NCBI GenBank assembly: GCA_963740765.1
Contig: CAVUFN010000001.1
Coordinates: 62,001 to 126,000 of the forward strand
Reading direction: 5' to 3'
DNA from: DATLGB01 sp963740765
GTDB lineage: Bacteria; Actinomycetota; Thermoleophilia; Solirubrobacterales; Solirubrobacteraceae
DNA: 64,000 nucleotides
Shown here: positions 34,213-42,566 of the stretch, in pieces
Layout of the letters: each line of letters starts with the position of its first letter
Numbering within the stretch: position 1 is the first letter of the stretch
The notes under the pieces: model-generated
The model's input: only the letters and a program-made list of their open reading frames with translations
What the model was told of the DNA's origin: nothing
Database searches by the model: none
Translations under genes and position numbers: made by a program

Positions 34213-35594
34213 TTAGCGGCCCTCCTCTGCTTGCGCAGCTGCTTCTGCACCAGCGGCAGGTCCAGCGACGTCGTCGACGGGTTGTTGCACTGCTGCGAGA
34301 GCACGCCGCTGAGGCCGAGCAGGAACTCGAGCTGCGGCTCCTCGTTGACCAGGTTGGTGATGGTCTGGCAGGTGCCGGTGAGGAACACCGGGCGCATCGG
34401 GCCGTTGGCGTCGTCGACGTTGATGAGGTTCGCCGTCTGGTGCGTCAGCCAGGCCAGCCAGAACAGGTAGCCCTCCTGGCGGTTGGCGGCGTCCTTGGGC
34501 TCGGCTCCGTTGGGGTTGAAGGCGAGCATGTTGAAGAGCTTGTTGATGCGGACGAAGGAGCCCGTGACGTCGGGCAGCGAGCGGGCCAGGCCACGGGCGG
34601 CGGGCCGCAGGTCCTTGACCAGCGGGCGGGTCTCGCGCACGAACGGGCGGATCTTGTCGCGCAGGACGGGGGTGATCTCGCGGGCGATCGGGGTGACGAC
34701 GCGGTTGGTGCGGTCGAGCGCCTGGAAGGTCGGGCGCAGGGCGTCCGACGCCGGCCCGAGCTCGTCCGCGAACGCCTTCACGTCGCCCAGCGTCGTGGTG
34801 GTCTGGCGCAGGGCCCCGGGCAGCTTGCGGACCGTCGCGCTGACGTTGCGATCCTCGGAGGCGAACGCCTCGAAGACCGCTGCGGAGCTGTCGACCAGCT
34901 GCGCGACGTCGTCGTCCTTGTTCGCGACCGCCTGCGTGAGCTGACCGAGCCCATGGATGCCGTCCTTGATGCCCTCGCGCTCGACGGCGACCGCCTCGTT
35001 GACGCGGCGCAGGTCGCGCGCGGTCGGCCCGAAGCGCCGGAACAGCTCGGCCAGGTCCATGCCGCGCCCCTTCAGGCCCTCCGCGGCCCCGCCGAGGAGC
35101 AGCTGCAGGTGATCGCGCGTGTCGGCGTCCAGCGCGGCCAGGAACTCGTCGAGGTTGACGTCGGGCATCGTGTTCGACGCCGGGATGACGAAGCCACCCT
35201 TGGCGACCGGGGACTTGGGGTCGCCCGGGTCGATCTGGATCGTCATGTCCTTCAGGCCGGTGCGCGGGCGCAGCAGGCCGGTGACGCCGTCGGTGTGGAC
35301 GACGTCCTTGAAGCGCGGGTAGATGTCGAGCGCGATGCGCGCGCGGCCGTCGACGAGCTTGACCTCGCCGATCAGACCGATCTTGATGCCGGCCACCTCG
35401 ACGGACTGGCCCTGGCCCGGCGTGATCGCCTGGCCCGTGGTCAGGTCGGCGTACAGCCGCACCGGCTTCTCCTGGATGAACGGGAAGCGGAACCGCTGGT
35501 TGGTGAGGATGACCGAGCTGACGGCACCCGAGATCACGAGCAGCGCCAGGATGGCCGCGAAGTCCCGCCAGTGGTCCTTGATCGCGCGCTTCAT
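34209..35594 (-). CDS. MCE-family protein, fifth gene of the cluster
   Basis: The 461-residue product begins MKRAIKDHWRDFAAILALLV with one membrane helix (about 11-30), then an MCE domain (about 42-120) including VEVAGIKIGLIGEVKLVDGRA and TGLLRPRTGLKDMTIQIDPG, and a long helical section with DLRRVNEAVAVEREGI. A short basic tail (KQLRKQRRAAK) ends it. It lacks a lipobox, unlike the lipoprotein member of mycobacterial mce operons. Three bases separate it from the fourth gene, and it overlaps the sixth by 4 bp. Confidence 0.9.
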   Translation of the reverse strand: MKRAIKDHWRDFAAILALLVISGAVSSVILTNQRFRFPFIQEKPVRLYADLTTGQAITPGQGQSVEVAGIKIGLIGEVKLVDGRARIALDIYPRFKDVVHTDGVTGLLRPRTGLKDMTIQIDPGDPKSPVAKGGFVIPASNTMPDVNLDEFLAALDADTRDHLQLLLGGAAEGLKGRGMDLAELFRRFGPTARDLRRVNEAVAVEREGIKDGIHGLGQLTQAVANKDDDVAQLVDSSAAVFEAFASEDRNVSATVRKLPGALRQTTTTLGDVKAFADELGPASDALRPTFQALDRTNRVVTPIAREITPVLRDKIRPFVRETRPLVKDLRPAARGLARSLPDVTGSFVRINKLFNMLAFNPNGAEPKDAANRQEGYLFWLAWLTHQTANLINVDDANGPMRPVFLTGTCQTITNLVNEEPQLEFLLGLSGVLSQQCNNPSTTSLDLPLVQKQLRKQRRAAK

Positions 35595-35597
35595 CGC

Positions 35598-37205
35598 TCA
35601 GCCACCGGCCTTCCGGATGTTGCGCTTGTTGAGGAACTTGCCCTCGCGCAGGACCTTGAGCTGGCCGACGTTGCCGGACCGGCGGGCGAGCTGGTCGATC
35701 AGGCCCTTCGTGGCGTCCTCGGTCGAGACGGTCAGGTTCGAGCCGGTCGCGCGGATGTCGTCGCGCAGTGCGGCGATCGCCGTCATCTTGGCCTTCTCGT
35801 AGCGGGCCTGGAAGGTCGGCGAGGAGGTGTCGATCCGCGTCGACTGCGGCGGGCCCTGCGGCACCGTCTCCAGGTTGGGCTTCTCCTGGGTCTCGCACGG
35901 CGTGTCGGGCGAGATCGGCGGGCGGCCCGTCGGCGGCGGGTTGACGCCGGCGACCGGGAACAGCGGGATGCCAAGGATGCCTTGGCCCAGCTCGACGGTC
36001 TCCACGCCACCCGAACCGAGCACCTTGAACCACTGCCCGTTGGCGTCGAAGGAACGGCTCTCGCCGGCCAGGCCGGGCAGCCACTTGACCGCGCTCTGGA
36101 AGACCGGCCCGGTCTCCGGGAACGCCGCGTCGGGCACGGTGTCCTGGCTCCACGGCAGGACGACCTCGTTGAGGCAGGACGCCAGCGGGCGCAGCTGGTT
36201 CCACAGCGGCACGGAGCGGGTGCTGAGCTTGACCAGCCCGGGCGTGGCGCCGCGCAGGTCGCGGGACAGCCCGCGCAGCTCGTCCTCGCCGACGAGGCCG
36301 TCGAGCTGGGCCACGAGCGGGCGCAGGGCGGCGACGGCCGGGAGCGAGGAGCGCACGCCGGGCAACGCGGTGACGGCCAGGCGGCGGGTGGGCGGGAAGG
36401 CGGCGTTGAGGCTGTCCAGCGCGGGGCCGGCGGCCGCGAGCGTGCGCGGCAGCTCGCCGACGGTGGCGGCGAGGTTGTCGTCCTCGACGGCCAGGGAGCG
36501 CGCGAAGATGTTGAAGTTCGCCAGGAAGGACTTCAGGCGCGCGGGCGAGCGGTCGAGCGCGGCGGCGGTGGTCCCGAAGTCCCGGATGACCCCGGACAGG
36601 TCGTGCGGCCGGCGACCGAGCAGGGCCTCCGTGACGATGGCGGTGAACTTGAAGGCCGGCGCCTGGTCGGGCAGCGACTTGTTGAACGAGCGCGCCAGCC
36701 CGGCGTCGAACGCGCCGCCGAGCTCCCCGAGCGTGTCCTGCAGGTCCTTGCGGTTGGCCGACTTGAGCGCGCCGAGCACCTGGTCGAGCTGCACAGGCGT
36801 GGAGGTCTGGCTGGCGGGGATCGTGTCTCCGTCGCCGAGCTTGGGCGACCCGGGCGACCCCGCCTTGAGGTCGACGAAGAAGTTGCCCTCCAGGAAGATG
36901 CGCGGCCGGATCTTGGCGGTGGCGTCGGCGTGGATCGGCCGGCCGTTGTCCTTGATCTGCAGCGTCACGACCGCCGAGCTCGCGCCGGGCCCGGTCGGCT
37001 CGACCTTGGCGACCTTGCCGACCTCGACGCCCGCGATGCGCACCGGCGAGTTGGGCTTGAGGTTGTTGGAGGACCGGAACGCGGCCTTGATCTCGAAGTG
37101 GCTGCGGAACGGGATCTTCTTGGTGAAGCCCAGGTAGGAGCCGATGACGACGATGACGATCGCCAGCAGGCCGGCGGCGAAGGGGCTCATCCCGCGCTTG
37201 TTCAC
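35598..37205 (-). CDS. MCE-family protein, fourth gene of the cluster
   Basis: The 535-residue protein starts at a GTG (VNKRGMSPFAAGLLAIVIVV) preceded by AAGGGA, a good ribosome-binding site; upstream codons in the open frame have no family likeness. It has one membrane helix (about 8-26), an MCE domain with NSPVRIAGVEVGKVAKVEP and RIFLEGNFFVDLKAGSPG, and a long helical remainder. The C-terminal 60 residues are helical and basic (KMTAIAALRDDIRA...LNKRNIRKAGG). It is the longest of the six. A 40-bp gap separates it from the third gene. Confidence 0.9.
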   Translation of the reverse strand: MNKRGMSPFAAGLLAIVIVVIGSYLGFTKKIPFRSHFEIKAAFRSSNNLKPNSPVRIAGVEVGKVAKVEPTGPGASSAVVTLQIKDNGRPIHADATAKIRPRIFLEGNFFVDLKAGSPGSPKLGDGDTIPASQTSTPVQLDQVLGALKSANRKDLQDTLGELGGAFDAGLARSFNKSLPDQAPAFKFTAIVTEALLGRRPHDLSGVIRDFGTTAAALDRSPARLKSFLANFNIFARSLAVEDDNLAATVGELPRTLAAAGPALDSLNAAFPPTRRLAVTALPGVRSSLPAVAALRPLVAQLDGLVGEDELRGLSRDLRGATPGLVKLSTRSVPLWNQLRPLASCLNEVVLPWSQDTVPDAAFPETGPVFQSAVKWLPGLAGESRSFDANGQWFKVLGSGGVETVELGQGILGIPLFPVAGVNPPPTGRPPISPDTPCETQEKPNLETVPQGPPQSTRIDTSSPTFQARYEKAKMTAIAALRDDIRATGSNLTVSTEDATKGLIDQLARRSGNVGQLKVLREGKFLNKRNIRKAGG

Positions 37206-37245
37206 CGGGTGAGTCCCTTCGAGATGGCTGGCTGATGCTTCGCGA

Positions 37246-38733
37246 TCATGGCCGCAGATTCCCTGGGTCGATGCCGGGCAGGCCCTGCGCGACGTCCGTG
37301 AAGGTCTCGCCGTCCGGCACCCGGGCGCGGCCGGAGAACGTGGTGCCCTGATTGCCGGGGGTGACCGGCTCGCCGACGACCTGCAGGCTCGGGTCGACGC
37401 CGTTGGCGAGGTGCTGCAGGTAGCCGCGCTGGCCCTGCTCGCAGTCCGCGTCGCCGTTGCCGTCGACGGCGCCGCCGTAGGGCTGCGCGTGCAGGCCCTT
37501 GATCGGGAACGCCTGGCCGAACTGGCTGAGCGGACCCTGATCGCCACTGGACATCTTCGCGCGGATCCGCTGGATCTGGCCGCCCTGCACCTTGTCGGTG
37601 ATGTGGTCGGACAGGTAGGTCCAGCTGTAGTTCCAGTAGTTGCAGACGGTGACGAACGGCCCGATGTAGCGGGTGAACGGGGTCAGCGTCTGCATCGTCT
37701 CCGTGAGGCCGTCGACGCCCGTGTCACTGCCGGGAGACTGCGCGAGCGCAGTCAGGGCCTTGAAGGTCCCGTCGAGGCGGCGGTTGAGCGCAGGCGTCTG
37801 GCGCAGCGGCTCGATGCCGGACTGCAGCGCGGCGCGCAGCGGCGGCGCCGAGCGGCGCAGCTCGCCGGCGGCGAGGCGCAGGTCACCGCTCACGCTGGCG
37901 AGCGAGCGCAGGAACGGCCGCGTGTTGCGCAGCGCGGTGGTCCCGACCGCGAGCGTCGGGGGCGACTCGCTGATCGTCTCCTTCAGCGCCTCCGGGTCGC
38001 GGGCCAGCGCCTCGAAGGTCTGCGCGCCGGCTCGGAAGCCGTCGGCGATCGTCTCCGCCAGCGGCGCGCTGATGCGCGATGCGTCCTCGAGCTCCTCGAA
38101 GAACGGCACGAGCCGGGTCTCCGGGTCACGCAGAACGAGCATCACCGGCGGCACCAGCCTGAGGAAGCGGGGGAGGGACTCGAAGGCGCGGTTGAGGGAG
38201 ATGCCCCGGCCCGCGAAGGCGCCGCCGAACTCCGTGACGTTCTCCGTCACGTTCTTGCGGGTCTTCTCGTCGAAGAGGTTGAAGAACTGCTGCAGCTCGG
38301 GCGCGAGCGCGTCCTGGCCGGCGGTGATCGTCGCGCCCTCCGCGAACGTGTCCTTGGACTTGCCCCGCTCGAGCTCGACGTATTTGAGTCCGAGGGCGGA
38401 GCGCGGGCGGATGCGGATCGTCGAGTCGGCCGGAACGGGGCCGGCGCTGGCGTCGAGCTGCATCAGCAGGTCGGCGCCGGTCGACTTGTCCTTGCGCACG
38501 ATGGGCGTGATCTCCGTGACCGTGCCGATGCGGTGGCCGCCCTCGCGGACCTCGTTGCCCGCGACGAGCTGGGCACCGTTGGGCACGTTGGCCTTGAGCT
38601 CGTAGGTCGGCACGAACGGCAGGCCGCTGTTGGCGTTGTAGGCCAGGAAGACGGCGACCGTGATGACGAGGATCGTCACCGCGCCGACGAGCACCGGGTT
38701 GGCGAAGACCGCGGATGTCGTCCTGGACCTCAT
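37246..38733 (-). CDS. MCE-family protein, third gene of the cluster
   Basis: The 495-residue product starts MRSRTTSAVFANPVLVGAVT with a membrane helix (about 13-33). The MCE domain (about 45-125) has GNEVREGGHRIGTVTEITP and RPRSALGLKYVELERG. The helical needle region follows, and the C-terminal 130 residues include CNYWNYSWTYLSDHI and a Cys-containing QRGYLQHLANG segment that recurs in MCE proteins of related bacteria. The ATG overlaps the stop of the second gene by 4 bp. Confidence 0.9.
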   Translation of the reverse strand: MRSRTTSAVFANPVLVGAVTILVITVAVFLAYNANSGLPFVPTYELKANVPNGAQLVAGNEVREGGHRIGTVTEITPIVRKDKSTGADLLMQLDASAGPVPADSTIRIRPRSALGLKYVELERGKSKDTFAEGATITAGQDALAPELQQFFNLFDEKTRKNVTENVTEFGGAFAGRGISLNRAFESLPRFLRLVPPVMLVLRDPETRLVPFFEELEDASRISAPLAETIADGFRAGAQTFEALARDPEALKETISESPPTLAVGTTALRNTRPFLRSLASVSGDLRLAAGELRRSAPPLRAALQSGIEPLRQTPALNRRLDGTFKALTALAQSPGSDTGVDGLTETMQTLTPFTRYIGPFVTVCNYWNYSWTYLSDHITDKVQGGQIQRIRAKMSSGDQGPLSQFGQAFPIKGLHAQPYGGAVDGNGDADCEQGQRGYLQHLANGVDPSLQVVGEPVTPGNQGTTFSGRARVPDGETFTDVAQGLPGIDPGNLRP

Positions 38734-40298
38734 GGCTTGAGGAGGAAGTCGAGGAGGTCGTTGGCGGAGCCCTTGTCCTCGCCGCCGCCGGTGATGGGCT
38801 TGGTGACGTTCGGGACGACCTGCTGGGCGTTGTCGATCAGGTCCTGGACCGGCTTGAGGCCGAAGATCGGCTTGTCGCCCTCGGGCGGGGCCGACGGCGC
38901 CGGCGAGTCGCTGCCGGGGGTGGTCCCGGGCAGGGTCGGCGTGGGGGTGGTGTCGCGGCCACGGCGGCGGTCGCGGACCGAGCGCGTCGAGGTCGCCGAC
39001 GGGTCGGCCGACGTGATGCCCGGCTGGTTGGGGCCGAGGTTCTGGTTGCACTTCTTGTACTTCTCGGGGTCGGACTTGGCGTCGTCGGCATCCGTGTAGT
39101 CGCCGCACTCGCCCGCGCTGAGGTTGATGCGCAGTGCGTAGCCGCGCTGGTCGAAGATGTTGAGCGCGAGCGCCTGGTCGAAGATGTACTGCAGCGGCGC
39201 CTCGAGGCCCGTGTAGCCGGCTCCGCCGCCCGGGGAGTCCGAGTCCTTCTCGACCGCGAAGTCCCGGTTGTCGAGGTGGTCGAGGATGATGCGCAGGTTC
39301 TTGGCGGGCTCGGGCGCGGACGTTCCGAGCGTGCCGAGGCGGCTGACCAGCGAGCTCGCCTCCCGCGACGCCGTGCGGCCGGACTTCGAGGTGTCGCCGA
39401 GCGTGTTGACGGCGGGGCGCGAAGCCTTCGAGAAGGGCCGCAGCGTGTTCAGCAGCGCGGTGACCGACGGCGCGGCGACGCGCAGGTCGGCGAGCGCCGG
39501 CGTGAACTGGCGCGACGCGGTGCCGAGGTCGCGCATCGTCGGCTCGAGCTCGTCGAGGAAGCCGGGGAAGCGGCGGAACGTCTCCGCGACCGCTTCGCGG
39601 CGGTCGGCGGTGGCGCTGGCGGCGCCCTTGGCCTCCGTGACGAAGTCGGTGACATCGGTGCGACGGCGGCCGAGGACCTTGAGGACCTGGCCGGACTCAC
39701 GGGCGAGGTCGGCCAGCGTCTGGCGCTTGCGGGCGAGCAGCCGGAGGACGTCGTCCGTCGTCTTGATCGCCGGGATCGCGCGGCGGATGGTCTCGTTGAC
39801 CTCGCCGCCGCGGGCCGCGAAGCCGACGCCGAGCTCGGAGAAGATGATCGAGAAGCGCTCGGCGACCGGGCGGCGGCTGATGTCGAGCACCAGGTCGGGC
39901 GGGATCGGCGACGTCGTGCGCTTGACCGGGATGGTCGCGCCCGAGTCGAGCAGCTTGCCCTTGGTCCCCGGCTGGCAGTCCACGAAGTACTCGCCGATCA
40001 GCGACTGGGGGTTGATGGTGCAGGTGGCGCTGTCGCGCAGGCCGGCGAAGCCGTCGCCGCCCTTGCTCGCCTCAACGGTGACGAGCGCGCGGGCGTCGCT
40101 GTCGTGGACGTCCAGGTCGGAGATCGAGCCGACGGCGACGCCGCCGACCTTGAAGTCCGCGCCCTTCGTGAGCCCGAAGGCGTTGTCGAAGACGATCTTG
40201 TACTTCTTGCCCGTGGCGCCCTTGCCCGCGCCCAGCAGGACCACGGCGCCACCCGCGACGAGCACGACGAGCAGACCGGCGAGGAACGCGCGCCTCAT
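38730..40298 (-). CDS. MCE-family protein, second gene of the cluster
   Basis: The 522-residue product has a membrane helix at residues 4-23 (AFLAGLLVVLVAGGAVVLLG) and an MCE domain with GADFKVGGVAVGSISDLDV and PQSLIGEYFVDCQPG. The helical region runs to about residue 390. A Pro/Ser/Thr-rich low-complexity segment (about 440-480, TPTPTLPGTTPGSDSPAPSA) is unique among the six and suggests an extended tail. The ATG overlaps the first gene's stop by 4 bp. Confidence 0.9.
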   Translation of the reverse strand: MRRAFLAGLLVVLVAGGAVVLLGAGKGATGKKYKIVFDNAFGLTKGADFKVGGVAVGSISDLDVHDSDARALVTVEASKGGDGFAGLRDSATCTINPQSLIGEYFVDCQPGTKGKLLDSGATIPVKRTTSPIPPDLVLDISRRPVAERFSIIFSELGVGFAARGGEVNETIRRAIPAIKTTDDVLRLLARKRQTLADLARESGQVLKVLGRRRTDVTDFVTEAKGAASATADRREAVAETFRRFPGFLDELEPTMRDLGTASRQFTPALADLRVAAPSVTALLNTLRPFSKASRPAVNTLGDTSKSGRTASREASSLVSRLGTLGTSAPEPAKNLRIILDHLDNRDFAVEKDSDSPGGGAGYTGLEAPLQYIFDQALALNIFDQRGYALRINLSAGECGDYTDADDAKSDPEKYKKCNQNLGPNQPGITSADPSATSTRSVRDRRRGRDTTPTPTLPGTTPGSDSPAPSAPPEGDKPIFGLKPVQDLIDNAQQVVPNVTKPITGGGEDKGSANDLLDFLLKP

Positions 40299-41665
40299 GG
40301 GCCCACCGGCCTGATCGTGGCGTCGCAGTTGAAGTCGGGCGTCGGCTTGTAGGGCACCTCGCCGCGGCCCATGTCGCGCTCGTTGGAGCCCGGGCAGCGG
40401 TTGTTGCGGCCGATCACGGCGCCGGCGGCGAGCGCGTCTTTGCGCAGCTCGAGCGGTAGCGGGAGCAGGTTCAGCGCCGGGGTCACCGTGAAGGCGCTGA
40501 GGGCGAGGCCGGCGCGCGAGAAGGCGCCGTTGGCGTCATAGACGCCGGAGGTCGAGAAGTCGTCGAACCAGCCGGTCAGGTCGGCCGCGTAGGGGCGGAA
40601 GAACGCCATCTCGGGCGCGCCGGCGGTGAGGGAGTCGGTCAGGCTGTCGAAGGTCGACGGCCGCAGCTTCCCGTTGGCCTGGACCTTTTGCGTGGTGGCC
40701 TTGGCGACGGCCGGCTGGGCGCGGAGCAGTTCGACGAGGTCGTTACCGGAGCCCGAGCGGCGGATGGTGCGGCTCAGGTCGCGGAACGTCGGCCGGGCGT
40801 TGCGGGCGAACGGCCGCAGGTCGGCGAGCAGGGGCCGCAGGTCGCGGACGACGGGCTTGGACGCGTCCACGAGCGGGTCGAGGTCGTCGAGCGTCGCGCG
40901 CAGGTTCACGAAGGTCGTGTTGGACTTGCGCAGGAAGCCCGGTAGGCGGTTGACCGCGTCGGCCAGGTCCGTGTTCTTGCTGGCGAGCGCGGTGGAGACC
41001 TTGCCGAAGTTCTGCACGATCCCGGCGACGTCCTCGCGCTTGTCGTCGACGTCCGTGACCAGCTGGGCGGACTTGACGATGAAGCGCTGGAGCACGTCGT
41101 CGTTGCGGTCCAGCTCCCCGAAGAGGCGGGCGGACGCGCTCAGCACCGGGTTGAAGTATTTGGTGGCCTCGTTGGCCTCCTTGGTCTTGCCGTCCGTCGC
41201 GTCGGCGAAGCCCTCGATGACCGCCTGGGTGGCCTTGCGGGTCTTGGGATCGAAGGTGTTGAAGAGCTGGTCGAGGTCGACCGCGGATTCCGTGGTCTCC
41301 GTCGGCAGCGTCGCGCCGTTCGCGATCGCCTTGGCGTCCCCGGGACCCTGCTGGAGGTCCACGTAGCGGTTGGCGATGCCCGAGAGAGACGCCTGCCGGA
41401 TGACCGCGCGGGTGCCCTGGCGCAGCGGCGCGTAGTCGTCGCTGACCGAGATCCCGATGACCGCCTGGTTGTCCTCCGTCAGCTTGATGGTGCTGACCTT
41501 GCCGACCGACGTGCCGGCGACCTGGACGAGGTCGCCCTTGACGAGCTGGCTGGCGTTCTGGGTACGAAGCTTGACCTCGTAGGCCGGGCCACCGCCCAAG
41601 AAGAGGACGACCACCAGCGCGACCGCTAGCAGCAGCACGCCCAACGCAATCGCGCGTCGAGCCAT
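40295..41665 (-). CDS. MCE-family protein, first gene of the cluster
   Basis: The 456-residue product starts MARRAIALGVLLLAVALVVV with an N-terminal membrane helix (about 5-24). The MCE domain (about 28-110) contains GDLVQVAGTSVGKVSTIKL and ASLSGIANRYVDLQQGPG; the helical part and a C-terminal section with CPGSNERDMG and FNCDATIRPVGP follow. The ATG at 41665 is preceded by the G-rich GGTGGGGAC. In known mce operons two YrbE-type permease genes come before this gene; here the upstream neighbour is a divergent release-factor gene. Confidence 0.9.
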   Translation of the reverse strand: MARRAIALGVLLLAVALVVVLFLGGGPAYEVKLRTQNASQLVKGDLVQVAGTSVGKVSTIKLTEDNQAVIGISVSDDYAPLRQGTRAVIRQASLSGIANRYVDLQQGPGDAKAIANGATLPTETTESAVDLDQLFNTFDPKTRKATQAVIEGFADATDGKTKEANEATKYFNPVLSASARLFGELDRNDDVLQRFIVKSAQLVTDVDDKREDVAGIVQNFGKVSTALASKNTDLADAVNRLPGFLRKSNTTFVNLRATLDDLDPLVDASKPVVRDLRPLLADLRPFARNARPTFRDLSRTIRRSGSGNDLVELLRAQPAVAKATTQKVQANGKLRPSTFDSLTDSLTAGAPEMAFFRPYAADLTGWFDDFSTSGVYDANGAFSRAGLALSAFTVTPALNLLPLPLELRKDALAAGAVIGRNNRCPGSNERDMGRGEVPYKPTPDFNCDATIRPVGP

Positions 41666-41689
41666 CAGGTCCCCACCCTCGTCACCACG

Positions 41690-41701
41690 AAGTCATGACT
41701 T
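41690..41701. promoter_or_regulatory. 12-bp perfect palindrome upstream of the MCE operon
   Basis: AAGTCATGACTT lies 24 bp before the first MCE start, within the 91-bp divergent gap shared with arfB. Its place fits an operator for a dimeric repressor. No regulator gene is adjacent. Confidence 0.5.
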
Positions 41702-41756
41702 TAGAAGTGCTTGAACGGACGCACGGTGCGGTTCATGCACGCTTAACTCCCAATTG

Positions 41757-42161
41757 ATGCACGATCTCCGCCCAGTTCCCGGTGTGGTCATCCCCCTGAC
41801 CGACATCGTCATGCGCGCGAGCCGGTCCTCCGGTCCGGGCGGTCAGCACGCCAATGTCACGGCCTCCCGGATCGAGGCCAGCTTCGACGTCGCGGCCGCA
41901 TCCACGTTGACCGAGGAGCAGCGACGGCGGGTGGTCGCGCGCTGCGGGCCGGTCGTCCGCGCGGTCGCCCAGGACGCGCGTTCCCAGGCGCGCAACCGGG
42001 AGCTGGCGCTGGAGCGGCTGGAGGCCCGGCTGGGCAACGCGTTGCGGGTGCGACGGGCGCGGGCGAAGACCCGGCCGACGCGGGCGTCGAAGGAGCGCCG
42101 GCTGCAGTCCAAGCGGGCGCAATCGCAACGTAAGCAGGGTCGGCAGCGGCCGGATTACTAG
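41757..42161 (+). CDS. arfB: Alternative ribosome-rescue release factor ArfB
   Basis: The 134-residue protein is a stand-alone class I release-factor domain with the catalytic GGQ motif (SSGPGGQHANVTASR) and a basic C-terminal tail (RRLQSKRAQSQRKQGRQRPDY) that in ArfB enters the empty mRNA channel. It hydrolyses peptidyl-tRNA on stalled ribosomes. A TTG directly before the ATG is in frame, but the ATG at 41757 is the simpler start. It is divergent from the MCE operon. Confidence 0.93.
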   Translation: MHDLRPVPGVVIPLTDIVMRASRSSGPGGQHANVTASRIEASFDVAAASTLTEEQRRRVVARCGPVVRAVAQDARSQARNRELALERLEARLGNALRVRRARAKTRPTRASKERRLQSKRAQSQRKQGRQRPDY

Positions 42162-42536
42162 TCAGCGCCCGATCAACGGAGCGCCATCGAGCTCACCGAC
42201 GGCGCCGTCGACGGAGCCGAAGCAGTCGAAGGTGTGGACAAGGCCGGTGATCTCGAGCGCGCGCCTGAGCGGGCCGCCCGACGGCGTCGCCACCGCGAGG
42301 CGGCGACGAGACCGGTTGAGACGGCGCAGCGCGCTGATCAGCGCGGTGATCCCGGTCGAGTCGACGAACGTGACCGCCGAGGCGTCGAGCACGACGTGGT
42401 TCTCGTGGTCGCGGATCGCGACCTCGACGCACGCCTCCAGGCGGCTCACCGTGGCCGCGTCCATTTCACCCGATGCCGTCATGACGACAACCGGATCCGT
42501 ACGGTCGATGGCGACCGCGAAGGTTCCCCCGCTCAT
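42162..42536 (-). CDS. STAS-domain anti-sigma-factor antagonist
   Basis: The 124-residue protein is a single STAS domain. The phosphorylatable serine lies in ASAVTFVDSTGITAL, the hallmark of SpoIIAA/RsbV-like proteins that bind an anti-sigma kinase when not phosphorylated. The ATG at 42536 has a strong G-rich ribosome-binding site (AGGGGGG) 6-7 nt before it; an upstream ATG at 42554 would add six residues. No anti-sigma factor or sigma factor is adjacent, so its partner is elsewhere. It follows the flippase gene by 30 bp and might be co-transcribed. Confidence 0.88.
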   Translation of the reverse strand: MSGGTFAVAIDRTDPVVVMTASGEMDAATVSRLEACVEVAIRDHENHVVLDASAVTFVDSTGITALISALRRLNRSRRRLAVATPSGGPLRRALEITGLVHTFDCFGSVDGAVGELDGAPLIGR

Positions 42537-42566
42537 TCGCACCCCCCTACCCATGGACCGCTACCG

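Noticed and set aside
34194..37235. 1013-codon open frame antisense to the MCE operon
   Set aside because: The protein is a low-complexity run of Arg, Gly, Val, Leu and Asp with no domain, as expected in the shadow frame of very GC-rich genes. The opposite strand has clear MCE proteins.
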